Shown in pieces: positions 1 through 8,047 of a DNA stretch of 15,716 nucleotides. The translations under genes and the position numbers were made by a program. A model generated the notes under the pieces. That model searched no databases. It was not told where the DNA came from and worked only from the letters and a program-made list of their open reading frames with translations. The DNA comes from Gemmatimonadaceae bacterium. Lineage in GTDB: Bacteria > Gemmatimonadota > Gemmatimonadetes > Gemmatimonadales > Gemmatimonadaceae. The DNA is taken from NCBI GenBank assembly GCA_014379705.1, contig JACMLI010000590.1:1-15716 (forward strand), in the 5' to 3' direction. The first letter of the stretch is position 1. Every line of letters starts with the position of its first letter.

Positions 1-37
1 AGGGCGCCCCCGAGTGCTGCCGCGCGCGACCACCGGA

Positions 38-502
38 TCATTGCGTCGCCTTCTCCGTTGCGCCGACCTTCTCGAGGGCGACCGCGTTCATGCAATAGCG
101 CAAGCCGCTCGGCGGCGGGCCGTCGGGGAAGACGTGCCCGAGATGCGCGTCACAGACGTTGCAGAGCGTTTCCACACGGATCATGCCGAAGGAACGGTCC
201 GCATGGTACGCCACGACGTCGGCAGCAATGGGTTGTGTGAACGATGGCCAACCCGTCCCCGACTCGAACTTTTCCGCCGAGTCGAATAGCACGGTGCCAC
301 AACAGATGCAGGCGTACTTCCCGGGCTCGAAGAGGCTGCACATGTCGGAGCTGAACGCCCGCTCGGTGCCGTGTTGACGGGTGACGCGGAACTGTTCTGG
401 TGAGAGCTGGGCGCGCCATTCCGCTTCCGTTCGCTCGACGCGGCGCGGCGGCGTGGCATTCCGGCTCTTCGTGATTCCGAGGATGTCATTCCAGGTCTGC
501 AT
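38..502 (-). CDS. msrB: Peptide-methionine (R)-S-oxide reductase MsrB
   Basis: Reduces methionine-R-sulfoxide in oxidised proteins, normally with electrons from thioredoxin; no signal peptide is visible, so it is probably cytoplasmic. The 154-residue length is normal for a single-domain MsrB. Two CxxC pairs that hold the structural zinc are seen (Cys65/Cys68 and Cys114/Cys117), plus the family blocks GTER, SGTGWPSF and HLGHVFPDGP. The catalytic cysteine is Cys137 in RYCMNAVAL. The usual resolving cysteine in SGCGWPSF is replaced by Thr83; Cys55 is the only other cysteine outside the zinc pairs, apart from Cys67, which lies between Cys65 and Cys68. The ATG start has AAAGGA close upstream. It is divergent from the transporter operon, with about 210 bases between them. 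Identification is firm; the recycling mechanism is inferred. Confidence 0.95.
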   Translation of the reverse strand: MQTWNDILGITKSRNATPPRRVERTEAEWRAQLSPEQFRVTRQHGTERAFSSDMCSLFEPGKYACICCGTVLFDSAEKFESGTGWPSFTQPIAADVVAYHADRSFGMIRVETLCNVCDAHLGHVFPDGPPPSGLRYCMNAVALEKVGATEKATQ

Positions 503-647
503 GATCCTTTCGATGGATGGTCACCAGAAGAAGCCACCGCCGGAGGTGCGGGTTCCTCCACGATGCGGGAGTGCAGGCGCCGGCACAACACGCCGTTGGT
601 CTCATCGACGGGACTGACACAGTGTGAAGTTAGGCAGCACGTTCGCC

Positions 648-675
648 TTGACACCGCAGGGGGTGGCCCTAGAAT
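648..675 (+). promoter_or_regulatory. Sigma-70-type promoter of the transporter operon
   Basis: TTGACA at 648-653 is a perfect -35 match. It is followed after 16 bases by TAGAAT at 670-675, a five-of-six -10 match. Transcription would start near 681-683, about 31 bases before the GTG at 714. It lies downstream of the GTG at 624 that would give the longest livF frame, so that longer start is unlikely. No experimental support is available from sequence alone. Confidence 0.65.
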
Positions 676-713
676 CGTCCCGTAGAGGTCGCTCTTCCAC
701 CCCCGCTGGCGCC

Positions 714-1544
714 GTGACTGCCCTCCCACCCGCGCCCGAGCCCGCAGCACCCCTCCTCTCAGTGCGCAACCTGGAAGTCGTGTACAGCGACGTGATCCTG
801 GTATTGCGCGGCGTGAGCCTGAGCGTCCCGGCGCGCGGCATTGTCGCATTGCTCGGCGCCAACGGGGCGGGCAAGACTACCCTGCTCAGGGCGATCACCG
901 GCCTCCTGCCGCTGCATCGCGGTCGCATCACCAAGGGTCAGGTCGACGTGGAGGGCACCGCGATCGTCGGCGCCCCTGCGCCGGCCATCGTGCGGCATGG
1001 CGTGGCTCAGGTCATGGAAGGCCGCCGCCTCTTCGTCGAGCTGACCGTGGAGGAAAACCTGCGAGTTGGCGGGTTCACCCGCCCCGCCACGGCGGCCAGC
1101 GAGTCGCTGGAGCGCGTGTACGCCATGTTCCCCCGCCTCGCCGAGCGTCGCAAGGCGATCGCTGGGTACCTCTCCGGCGGCGAACAGCAGATGGTCGCCA
1201 TCGGCCGCGCCCTCATGTCGGCGCCGCGCCTGCTCCTCCTCGACGAACCCTCGCTCGGCCTCGCACCGAAGATCGTCGAGCAGGTGCGCGAGATCATCGA
1301 GCAGGTCCATGCCCAGGGCACCAGCGTCCTGCTCGTCGAACAGAACGCGGTGATGGCCCTCGCCGTGGCACACTACGGCTACGTGATGGAGCATGGCAAG
1401 ATCGTCCGCGATGGGCCATCCGAGGAGTTGCGCGCCGACCAGGACGTGCGCGACTTCTACCTGGGTGGCGCGGTGACCGGTGAGCTGCGCCGCTCCTTCC
1501 ACGACGTGAAGACCTATCGGCGAAAGAAACGGTGGAGCGCGTGA
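714..1544 (+). CDS. livF: HAAT-family ABC transporter ATPase, LivF type
   Basis: One of the two cytoplasmic ATPases that drive a branched-chain amino acid (HAAT)-type importer. Numbered from the GTG at 714 (276 aa), it shows Walker A GANGAGKTT (48-56), ABC signature LSGGEQQ (153-159), Walker B LLLLDEP (173-179) and VEQN (208-211), where LivF proteins typically have Gln instead of the switch histidine. The frame stays open to a GTG at 624, but a promoter at 648-675 lies inside that extension, so 714 is preferred; no good Shine-Dalgarno precedes it. After the usual LivF end there is a basic tail of about 25 residues ending YRRKKRWSA. From memory, such tails occur in LivF copies that travel with acyl-CoA ligases; this was not checked. 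The stop codon overlaps the livG start. Confidence 0.9.
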   Translation: MTALPPAPEPAAPLLSVRNLEVVYSDVILVLRGVSLSVPARGIVALLGANGAGKTTLLRAITGLLPLHRGRITKGQVDVEGTAIVGAPAPAIVRHGVAQVMEGRRLFVELTVEENLRVGGFTRPATAASESLERVYAMFPRLAERRKAIAGYLSGGEQQMVAIGRALMSAPRLLLLDEPSLGLAPKIVEQVREIIEQVHAQGTSVLLVEQNAVMALAVAHYGYVMEHGKIVRDGPSEELRADQDVRDFYLGGAVTGELRRSFHDVKTYRRKKRWSA

Positions 1545-2314
1545 GCAGCGCCCCCCTGCTCCACGTGGAGCACCTCACGCTCCGCTTCGGTGGCGTCACC
1601 GCGCTCACCGACGTGAGCTTCACCGTGCAGCCGGGAGAACTCTTCGCGATCATCGGGCCGAACGGCGCGGGCAAGACCTCGATCTTCAATTGCCTGAACG
1701 GCGTCTATCGACCGCAGGAAGGGAGCATCTCCCTGGGCACGACGCGAATCACCGGGCGTTCCCCCGTGGCGATTGCCTCCCTGGGGATCGCGCGAACCTT
1801 CCAGAACCTCGCCCTGTTCAGCAACCTCACGGTGCTGGACAACCTGATGCTTGGCCGGCACCACCGCATGCGCACCAGCCTCCTCACCGGCGCGCTCTGG
1901 TGGGGTCCCGCAAAGCGGGAGGAGCTGAAGGAGCGGCGGCATTGCGAGGACATCATTGAGCTGCTCGAGCTGGAGCCCTATCGCTTCCTGCCCGTGGCGA
2001 TGCTCCCCTACGGCGTGCGGAAGCGTGTCGAGGTGGCCCGTGCGCTCGCGATGGAGCCCACACTACTCCTGCTGGACGAGCCCGCGGCCGGCATGAACCT
2101 CGAGGAAACCGAGGACATGGCGCGCTACATCCGCGAGATAAACGAGGAACTGCAGGTCGCGATGCTGCTGGTGGAGCACGACATGCACTTCGTGATGGAC
2201 CTCGCGCACCGGGTGATGGCCATGGACTTCGGTCGCGTGCTGGCCATCGGCACGCCGGAGGAGGTGCGCCTGCACCCGGCCGTGATCGACGCGTACCTCG
2301 GGGTCACTGCATGA
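1541..2314 (+). CDS. livG: HAAT-family ABC transporter ATPase, LivG type
   Basis: Second ATPase of the importer, expected to pair with LivF under the LivH/LivM permeases. Counting from the alternative GTG at 1532 (260 aa), Walker A GPNGAGKTS is at 42-50, the Q-loop region RTFQNLALF at 88-96, a LivG-style signature LPYGVRKRVE at 158-167, Walker B LLLLDEPAAGMN at 178-189, and the switch histidine in VEHD at 214-217. The signature lacks the canonical LSGGQ, as is usual in LivG, but here has GVRKR where GQQRR is common. The start could be GTG 1532 or GTG 1541; the latter forms a GTGA overlap with the livF stop, like the other junctions in this operon. The 3' end overlaps the ligase gene by ATGA. 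Confidence 0.9.
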   Translation: MSSAPLLHVEHLTLRFGGVTALTDVSFTVQPGELFAIIGPNGAGKTSIFNCLNGVYRPQEGSISLGTTRITGRSPVAIASLGIARTFQNLALFSNLTVLDNLMLGRHHRMRTSLLTGALWWGPAKREELKERRHCEDIIELLELEPYRFLPVAMLPYGVRKRVEVARALAMEPTLLLLDEPAAGMNLEETEDMARYIREINEELQVAMLLVEHDMHFVMDLAHRVMAMDFGRVLAIGTPEEVRLHPAVIDAYLGVTA

Positions 2315-4149
2315 CCGCGCGGACGCATGCCCGCGGCGCCTCGCTGCCAGACGGCGCCGTCGAGACGCTGCCCGCGCTCCTGCGCCGCAACGCGAAGACG
2401 GCCGCTGACGCCGTCGCCCTGCGCCACAAGGACCTTGGGCTCTGGCGCGAGTACAGCTGGAGCGAATACGCGGATCGCACGGCCCGCGTGGGGCTGGGCC
2501 TGCTCGCGTTAGGCGTGCAGCCGGGCGACCGCGTTGCGATCCTCGGGGAGAATCGCCCGGAATGGCTCTGGGGCGACCTTGGGGCCCAGGGGATCGGGGC
2601 GCTCGTCGTGGGCGTCTACTCCACGAGCCCCGCCGCCGAGGTCGAATACATCCTCGAGCACTCCGGAACGACCGTCGCCATCGTCGAGGACGAGGAGCAG
2701 CTCGACAAACTGCTGGAAGTGCGCGAGCGACTCACGGCGTTGCGGCACATCGTGCTGATCGAACCCCGCGGCGCGCGCGGCTGGCTCGAGGGCGGACAGG
2801 CGATCACGTTCGACGCCCTCCTCGCACTGGGGGCGAAAGGTGACGTCGCCGACTACTGGGCGTTCGTGGATGCGCTCGACCTCGCGGCGGTCGCGATCAT
2901 CGTCTACACGTCGGGAACCACGGGACCGCCCAAGGGGGCGATGCTTACGCACGCCAACCTGAGCCTCACCGGCCAGTCGTGGTTGCGCATCTGGGAGGCC
3001 ACGGCGGAGGACGAGCTGCTGTCCTACCTCCCGCTCTGCCACATCCTCGAGCGTGCGTTGTCCACAGTGGTGGCCCTCACCGCGCGCTATCGCGTAAGCT
3101 TCGGTGGCGGCGGGGAGTCGCTCGTCGCCGACCTGCGCGAGGTCCAGCCGACGCTCTTCGTGGGTGTGCCCCGCGTCTGGGAAAAGATGCTCGCCACGAT
3201 CGAGATCAAGATGGGCGACGCGTCGTGGCTCAAGCGCCGCAACTACGCGCTGTGGATGGCCAAGGGACGCGTCCTTGCCCGCAAGACCCTGTCCGGACAG
3301 AAGTGGAGCGCGGTGGACCACGTAGTGCACGCGTTAGGCTGGCTGCTCCTCTACCGGCCGCTCAAGGAGCGGCTCGGCATGGCGCGCGTGCGCGCGGCCG
3401 GATCGGGCGCGGCCCCGATCGCTCCACAGGTCCTCGAGTTCTTCTGGGCCCTGGGTGTGCCGGTGCAGGAAGGGTACGGACAGACCGAAGGCTCGGCCCT
3501 CGCCACCTTCAATCCCCGGGGGGCGGCTCGCATTGGCACCGTCGGCATCCCCACGCCCGGCGCGGAGATCCGCATTGCTGAAGACGGCGAGATCCTCGTG
3601 CGCTCGGGAGGGGTCTTCGCGGGCTACTACCGCAACGACGACGCCACCCGCGAGACCGTCGACGCCGAGGGCTGGCTTCACTCCGGTGACGTGGGCCAAC
3701 TCGACGCCGAGGGCTACCTGCGCATCACCGATCGCAAGAAGGACATCATCATCACGGCCGGCGGCAAGAACATCTCGCCGTCGTGGATCGAAAACCGCCT
3801 CAAGTGTTCGCCGTGGGTGCGCGAAGCCATCGTGATCGGCGACCGGCGGCGCTTCGTGACCGCCCTCATCGGCATCGAGCTCGATACCGTGGGCGACTGG
3901 GCCACGCGCCAGCGGATCGCCTATACCACGTACAAGGACCTGAGCGAACACGCCGAAGTGCGTCGCCTGATCGGCACCTGGGTCGACGAGGTGAATACCG
4001 AGCTCGCGAACGTCGAGCAGGTAAAGAAATTCACGCTCCTGCCCAAGGCGCTCGACCATGAAGAAGGGGAGCTCACCGCAACGCAGAAGGTGAAGCGACG
4101 CGCGATCGCGTCGCGCTTCGAGGACCTGGTCGAGTCGATGTATCGATGA
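2311..4149 (+). CDS. Long-chain acyl-CoA synthetase-like AMP-forming ligase
   Basis: A 612-residue ANL-superfamily enzyme that should adenylate a carboxylic acid with ATP and then form its CoA thioester. Seen: phosphate-binding loop YTSGTTGPPKG (199-209), GYGQTEGS (388-395), the ribose-binding aspartate in HSGD (Asp460), the hinge block DRKKDIIITAGGKNISP (474-490) and a C-terminal lysine in TATQKVKRR (Lys593) where the catalytic A10 lysine is expected. Length and motifs fit the FAA1-type long-chain branch better than acetyl-CoA synthetase. The ATG overlaps the livG stop (ATGA) and its own stop overlaps the livH start, so it is translated as part of the transporter operon. Context suggests vectorial activation of the imported acid. 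The chain length or aromatic nature of the substrate cannot be read from the sequence. Confidence 0.9.
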   Translation: MTARTHARGASLPDGAVETLPALLRRNAKTAADAVALRHKDLGLWREYSWSEYADRTARVGLGLLALGVQPGDRVAILGENRPEWLWGDLGAQGIGALVVGVYSTSPAAEVEYILEHSGTTVAIVEDEEQLDKLLEVRERLTALRHIVLIEPRGARGWLEGGQAITFDALLALGAKGDVADYWAFVDALDLAAVAIIVYTSGTTGPPKGAMLTHANLSLTGQSWLRIWEATAEDELLSYLPLCHILERALSTVVALTARYRVSFGGGGESLVADLREVQPTLFVGVPRVWEKMLATIEIKMGDASWLKRRNYALWMAKGRVLARKTLSGQKWSAVDHVVHALGWLLLYRPLKERLGMARVRAAGSGAAPIAPQVLEFFWALGVPVQEGYGQTEGSALATFNPRGAARIGTVGIPTPGAEIRIAEDGEILVRSGGVFAGYYRNDDATRETVDAEGWLHSGDVGQLDAEGYLRITDRKKDIIITAGGKNISPSWIENRLKCSPWVREAIVIGDRRRFVTALIGIELDTVGDWATRQRIAYTTYKDLSEHAEVRRLIGTWVDEVNTELANVEQVKKFTLLPKALDHEEGELTATQKVKRRAIASRFEDLVESMYR

Positions 4150-5039
4150 CCGACTTCGCACAGTTCCTCATCGCCGGACTTTCCCTTGGCGCCGTGTACG
4201 CGCTCATCTGCCTCGCGTTCGTGGTGGTGTACCGCGCGTCGCTCGTGATCAACTTCTCGCTCGGCGGCATGGTCGTGCTCGGGGCCTACCTCGCGTACCA
4301 GTTCGTCGCCTGGCGCGTGCCATTTTTTCTCGCGGTCCTGCTGGCATCGCTGGTCGTCGCACTCGTCGGCCTCGCGATCGAGCGGCTCGTGCTGCGTCGC
4401 ATGGTAGGCCAACCGGTGTTCGCGGTCATCCTCATCACGCTCGGCCTGCTGTACGTACTCGAACAGGTGTGCACGACGTTCTGGGGATACGACCTGCGCA
4501 TGCTTGGCGACCCCTGGGGGCTGCGCACCTTCGCGGTCGCTGGGGTCACGATCAAGGTCGTGGACCTGTGGACGATCGCGGCGTCGGCCGTGGCGCTTGG
4601 GCTGCTGTTCTTCGTCTTCCGGCGCACGACCATCGGCATTGCCATGCGCGCGGCGGCGAGTGACCCCGAGGCCGCGCTCGCGCACGGGGTGAGTCCGCGC
4701 ACGATTCAGGGGTTGGCGTGGGCCCTCGCCGGTGTGCTCGCGGTGATCGCCGGCGTGTTCATTGGCTCGGGGTCGCGCGGCGTGGACCTCTCCGTGAGCG
4801 CGGTGGCGCTGCGCGCCTTTCCCGCGACGATCCTGGGCGGGCTCGATTCCACGGAGGGCGCCGTCGCGGGGGGACTGATCGTTGGAGTCGTGGAGGTGAT
4901 GAGCGCGGCGTACATCACGCCGAATGCGCCGTCGCTCGGCTCGAACATCCACGTGGTGATTCCCTACCTGCTGATGATCGCGGTGATGCTCGTGCGGCCG
5001 TACGGCCTGTTCGGCACGGCAGAGGTGCGTCGCGCATGA
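4146..5039 (+). CDS. livH: HAAT-family ABC transporter permease, LivH type
   Basis: Inner-membrane permease of the importer (297 aa, usual LivH length). It is strongly hydrophobic with about eight membrane segments. Family blocks seen are the N-terminal GLSLGAVYALICLAFVVVYR, the SLVINFSLGGMVVLGAY segment, and the cytoplasmic loop block with ALRAFPATILGGLDS followed by GAVAGGLIVGVVEV, which contacts the ATPases in this family. The start ATG overlaps the ligase stop (ATGA), and its stop TGA overlaps the livM ATG in the same way. It should form a heterodimer with LivM. Substrate preference is not evident. Confidence 0.92.
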   Translation: MTDFAQFLIAGLSLGAVYALICLAFVVVYRASLVINFSLGGMVVLGAYLAYQFVAWRVPFFLAVLLASLVVALVGLAIERLVLRRMVGQPVFAVILITLGLLYVLEQVCTTFWGYDLRMLGDPWGLRTFAVAGVTIKVVDLWTIAASAVALGLLFFVFRRTTIGIAMRAAASDPEAALAHGVSPRTIQGLAWALAGVLAVIAGVFIGSGSRGVDLSVSAVALRAFPATILGGLDSTEGAVAGGLIVGVVEVMSAAYITPNAPSLGSNIHVVIPYLLMIAVMLVRPYGLFGTAEVRRA

Positions 5040-6133
5040 CGGCGCGCTGGCGCAACACGCGCCTCACCACCGAGTATGCCGATGACCTCAAGCTCTTCAG
5101 GTCGCGGTTGGCGCAATCGGGGGCGGCGCTCCTCGTCCTGGCGTGGCTCGTGCTTCCCTTGCTCCTCGGCGAGTACTGGAGCACGATCCTCGTGTACGCC
5201 GGCATCGCGTCCATCGGGGCGATCGGCCTGAACCTGCTGACCGGCTACACGGGGCAGGTGTCCATGGGGCACGCCGTGTTCTACGGGATCGGGGCGTACA
5301 GTGCCGCGGTGTTCGCCGGACGATGGGGGCTTCCGTTCCCGCTCTGGCTCATCGCGGCCGCCGTGGCCGGGGGCGTCGTGGGCGGGCTCGTCGGACCCTT
5401 CGCCCTGCGCCTGCGCGGCAGCTACCTCGTGATCGTCTCGTTAGGCCTGCTCGTGCTGGGTACGCATGTCTTCGAGAACTGGAGCAGCGTCACGGGCGGA
5501 CTCACCGGCACCACCGTGCAGGCCCCGGTGGCCCTGGGTCCGGTGGACGTCGGGAAGCTTTCCATCGGTAGTGCCCGCTTGTCGCGCAACCAGGGCTGGG
5601 TCTATTTCACCTGGGCCATGGTGGCGATCCTGGGCCTGGCCGCGCGCAACATCGCGAAGTCCCGGCCCGGGCGCGCCTTGCAGGCCATTCGCGATCGCGA
5701 CCTCGCCGCGGAAGTCATCGGGGTCTCGCTGGTCCACTACAAAGTGGGCGCCTTCGTCGTCTCGAGTGGCTACGCGGCGTGCGCCGGTGCGATGTACGCG
5801 TCGTACGCGCGGTACGTGAGTCCCCTGGACTTCTCACTGCTGCTGTCGATCCAGTTCATCGCCATGATCGTGGTGGGTGGCATCGGCACCATCCACGGCT
5901 CGATCCTTGGAGCGGTCTTGCTCACGATACTGCCGCGTGCGATCGAGGCGGTGAGTGGGAGCCTGCCGTTCGTGAGTGCCAACGGCACCGGGGGCGGGCT
6001 CACCGTGCAGTCGCTCAACCAGGCGCTTTTTGGCCTGCTGATCATCGGCTTCCTGCTCTTCGAGCCGCTCGGCCTTGCCGAGGTGTGGCGGCGGCTCTCG
6101 CGTTACTTCAAGGCGTGGCCATTCTCATATTGA
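5036..6133 (+). CDS. livM: HAAT-family ABC transporter permease, LivM type
   Basis: Second inner-membrane permease (365 aa). The frame is open further upstream, but the ATG at 5036 overlaps the livH stop as ATGA, matching the other junctions and placing the start just before a LivM-like N-terminus. The motif GLNLLTGYTGQVSMGHAVF (64-82) and the late loop GGIGTIHGSILGAVLLTILP are typical LivM blocks. About 25 polar residues, including TTEYADDLKLFRSR, precede the first membrane segment. From memory, a similar leader occurs in ligase-associated LivM proteins; this was not checked. The gene ends 28 bases before the binding-protein gene. Confidence 0.92.
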   Translation: MTARWRNTRLTTEYADDLKLFRSRLAQSGAALLVLAWLVLPLLLGEYWSTILVYAGIASIGAIGLNLLTGYTGQVSMGHAVFYGIGAYSAAVFAGRWGLPFPLWLIAAAVAGGVVGGLVGPFALRLRGSYLVIVSLGLLVLGTHVFENWSSVTGGLTGTTVQAPVALGPVDVGKLSIGSARLSRNQGWVYFTWAMVAILGLAARNIAKSRPGRALQAIRDRDLAAEVIGVSLVHYKVGAFVVSSGYAACAGAMYASYARYVSPLDFSLLLSIQFIAMIVVGGIGTIHGSILGAVLLTILPRAIEAVSGSLPFVSANGTGGGLTVQSLNQALFGLLIIGFLLFEPLGLAEVWRRLSRYFKAWPFSY

Positions 6134-6161
6134 CTCCCACCTGTACCCTGAGGATTTCCCG

Positions 6162-7418
6162 ATGTCGCTCGTGACGGTTCAAGTGCGTTCCCTCGTCGGC
6201 AGCGGAGCGTTGGCGGTTGCCCTGGCCGCATGTGCTGGTGCTGGGGGCGATGCCGCAGCGCGAACACCAGGGATCTCCGGCGACACAATCTACATCGGCG
6301 CGCTCACGCCGCTCAGCGACGCGGTCGCCGTGATCGGCAAGCCGATGCTCGCGGGCCTCACGGCCTACTTCGACAAGGTCAACGCCGAAGGAGGAGGCGT
6401 TGCCGGGAAATACAAGGTGAAGATCCTTGCCGAGGACATCACCTATGCGAATCCCTCCACCGGAGCGCAGAAGTACCAGAAGATCCGCGACCAGGTTGCG
6501 CTCTTTGGGCTCGTCGTCGGCACCGACCAGGTGAACGGACTGCTCCCGCTGCTCGCCGAGGACACGGTGATGGCCGTGCCGACGACGTTCGATGCGGAGT
6601 GGGTGCGCAATGAGAACCTCCTGCCGTGGGGACCGCCGTACCAGCTGCAGGCGATCAATGGCGTCGGTCATGCCCTCACCAGTGGCGGGTATGCCGGCAA
6701 GACCGTCTGCACCCTGACACTCGCGACGGGTTACGGACAGGCGACCGTGGAAGGCGTCGAGTACCTGGCAAAGAACATGGGCTTCACGGTCGCCGTCAAC
6801 GCGACCTTCAAGCAGGATGACCAGGAGTTCGTGGCCCCGGTGACCCAACTGAAGAATGCAGGGTGCGCCGTGGTCATGCTCGCGTCCCTTCCCGGGGTCA
6901 CGGGCAAGGTGCTGGGGACAGCCGCGCAGCTCGGGTATGCCCCGCGGTGGGTCGGCACCACGCCTTCCTGGCACCACGCGCTCGCCGCGTCGCCGATCAA
7001 GGACTACCTGGTGAAGAATTACTGGATGTCCGGAGCCGGCCCCGCGTTGGGCGATACGACACAGGCCGGCGTGCGAACGATGCTGGCCGTGCAGGCGAAA
7101 TACGCTCCCAACCAACAGCCCGATTTCTACTATTACGCCGGGTACTTCGCGGGATTCACCGTGCAGGCGGTTCTCGAGCAGGCAGTGAAATCCGGCACCC
7201 TCACGCGCGCCGGGCTCAAGGCCGCAAGCCAGTTGGTCACAACGGTGCCCAGTGACGGACTCTTCGGGGAATACAAGTACGGCGCGGTGTCCGCGCGCGA
7301 TCCGCAGCGCAGCGCGACGATCTTCAAGGTGAATCCCGCGGCGTCGATCGGTCTCGAAGTGGTGGTCGCGGATGTCCTGATCCCGGCGGCGCAGTCGTAC
7401 GCCTTTTCGAAGCGCTAG
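6162..7418 (+). CDS. HAAT-type substrate-binding lipoprotein
   Basis: Extracytoplasmic receptor that captures the ligand for the LivFGHM importer (418 aa, type I periplasmic binding fold). The ATG at 6162 is chosen because GAGGA lies 7-8 bases upstream and it starts a clean signal peptide with lipobox LAAC (Cys24), so the mature protein is probably lipid-anchored. The mature part opens with DTIYIGALTPLSD and AGLTAYFDKVNAEGG, characteristic of the LivJ/LivK superfamily, and continues with VVGTDQVNGLLPLLAEDTV. It is the last gene of the operon. Its overall type resembles receptors for amides, short acids and aromatics as well as amino acids, so the ligand is open. The stop codon sits inside the 12-base palindrome CGCTAGCTAGCG (7413-7424). 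Confidence 0.9.
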   Translation: MSLVTVQVRSLVGSGALAVALAACAGAGGDAAARTPGISGDTIYIGALTPLSDAVAVIGKPMLAGLTAYFDKVNAEGGGVAGKYKVKILAEDITYANPSTGAQKYQKIRDQVALFGLVVGTDQVNGLLPLLAEDTVMAVPTTFDAEWVRNENLLPWGPPYQLQAINGVGHALTSGGYAGKTVCTLTLATGYGQATVEGVEYLAKNMGFTVAVNATFKQDDQEFVAPVTQLKNAGCAVVMLASLPGVTGKVLGTAAQLGYAPRWVGTTPSWHHALAASPIKDYLVKNYWMSGAGPALGDTTQAGVRTMLAVQAKYAPNQQPDFYYYAGYFAGFTVQAVLEQAVKSGTLTRAGLKAASQLVTTVPSDGLFGEYKYGAVSARDPQRSATIFKVNPAASIGLEVVVADVLIPAAQSYAFSKR

Positions 7419-7504
7419 CTAGCGGAGCGCACGCTCGGCATGGCCGTCATTTTAGGACCAGCAGTGCAATGCTGGCGAGGCAGGACCAGGAACCCTATCG
7501 TAAA

Positions 7505-7526
7505 GCCGACCACGCTCGTGGTCGGC
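7505..7526 (+). promoter_or_regulatory. Perfect hairpin in the leader of the 160-aa protein gene
   Basis: GCCGACCAC and GTGGTCGGC form a nine-base perfect stem around the loop GCTC. No T-run follows on the plus strand, so it is a poor intrinsic terminator. It ends 34 bases before the ATG at 7561. It could be an mRNA leader structure, a protein-binding inverted repeat, or the terminator-like end of the upstream operon. A weaker hairpin, CCAGCA/TGCTGG at 7458-7475, lies just upstream. Confidence 0.45.
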
Positions 7527-7560
7527 CACGCCCGGAGATCCCCCCGTGCACCGGAGGCGT

Positions 7561-8043
7561 ATGTCAGCGAGCAAGAAGAAGTCGAAGGCAAAGAACAAGC
7601 CGAAGTCGAAGAAGCACCCGACATCGCGGCAGACCAGCCTCGCCGAGATGCGAAAGGAAGTGCTCGATCACTTCGTGGCGAAGGCCAGGCAGCCGCTGAC
7701 CAGTTCAGGACAGGCTGCCCTCACGGCCATGTTCGATATCACCCTCAAGCGCTTCAAGCGCTCAGCGGCGGCGAAGGCCCCGGGGCTCGACATCTGGACG
7801 ACAAAGAAGGGCAAGTTTCGCACGTTCATCCTCAATGAGGCCCGCAAGATCGCCAACGTGGCGTCGTCCGACGCCGGATCGGGCAGCATCGATGCCCAGG
7901 TCCTCAACGGCGCCGGGCTGAAGGTCATGCTCAAGACGAACGCGAACTGCCAGGTGGCGGTCAGCGACGGCAAGCTGATCCTCGACGGCAGCCAGTTCCA
8001 CGGCCCGGTCTGTTCCGGGTTCCTCGAGCAGCAGGCCGTGTAG
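7561..8043 (+). CDS. Unrecognised 160-aa protein with lysine-rich N-terminal tail
   Basis: I do not recognise a family. The first 25 residues are very basic (a KKKSKAKNKPKSKK core), typical of nucleic-acid-binding or disordered tails. The remainder looks folded: a helical stretch around LAEMRKEVLDHFVAKAR and SGQAALTAMFDITLKRFKRS, then a mixed segment ending in a beta-rich part (KVMLKTNANCQVAVSDGKLILDG). There is no signal peptide or membrane segment. The start may be ATG 7561 (GGAGG only three bases away) or GTG 7546 (GGAG eight bases away), which would add five residues. It ends four bases before the membrane kinase gene on the same strand, so the two are probably cotranscribed and may be functionally linked as substrate, partner or regulator. 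That link is inference. Confidence 0.75.
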   Translation: MSASKKKSKAKNKPKSKKHPTSRQTSLAEMRKEVLDHFVAKARQPLTSSGQAALTAMFDITLKRFKRSAAAKAPGLDIWTTKKGKFRTFILNEARKIANVASSDAGSGSIDAQVLNGAGLKVMLKTNANCQVAVSDGKLILDGSQFHGPVCSGFLEQQAV

Positions 8044-8047
8044 CGAC

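Noticed and set aside
624..713. N-terminal extension of LivF from the GTG at 624
   Set aside because: A good promoter lies within it and the extra residues are not LivF-like.
2509..3330. Minus-strand open frame (273 codons) opposite the ligase
   Set aside because: Shadow of the ligase, with no start context or domain.
3921..4952. Long minus-strand open frame (343 codons) opposite the ligase and livH
   Set aside because: It is antisense to two clear genes and its product is an Arg/His/Asp-rich string without any domain, as expected from the complement of GC-rich codons.
6108..7115. Minus-strand open frame (335 codons) opposite the binding-protein gene
   Set aside because: It mirrors the codon structure of the lipoprotein gene, has low-complexity composition and no recognisable motif.
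7413..7475. Intrinsic terminator after the binding-protein gene
   Set aside because: Small palindromes are present (7413-7424, 7458-7475), but none has a convincing GC stem followed by a T-run.
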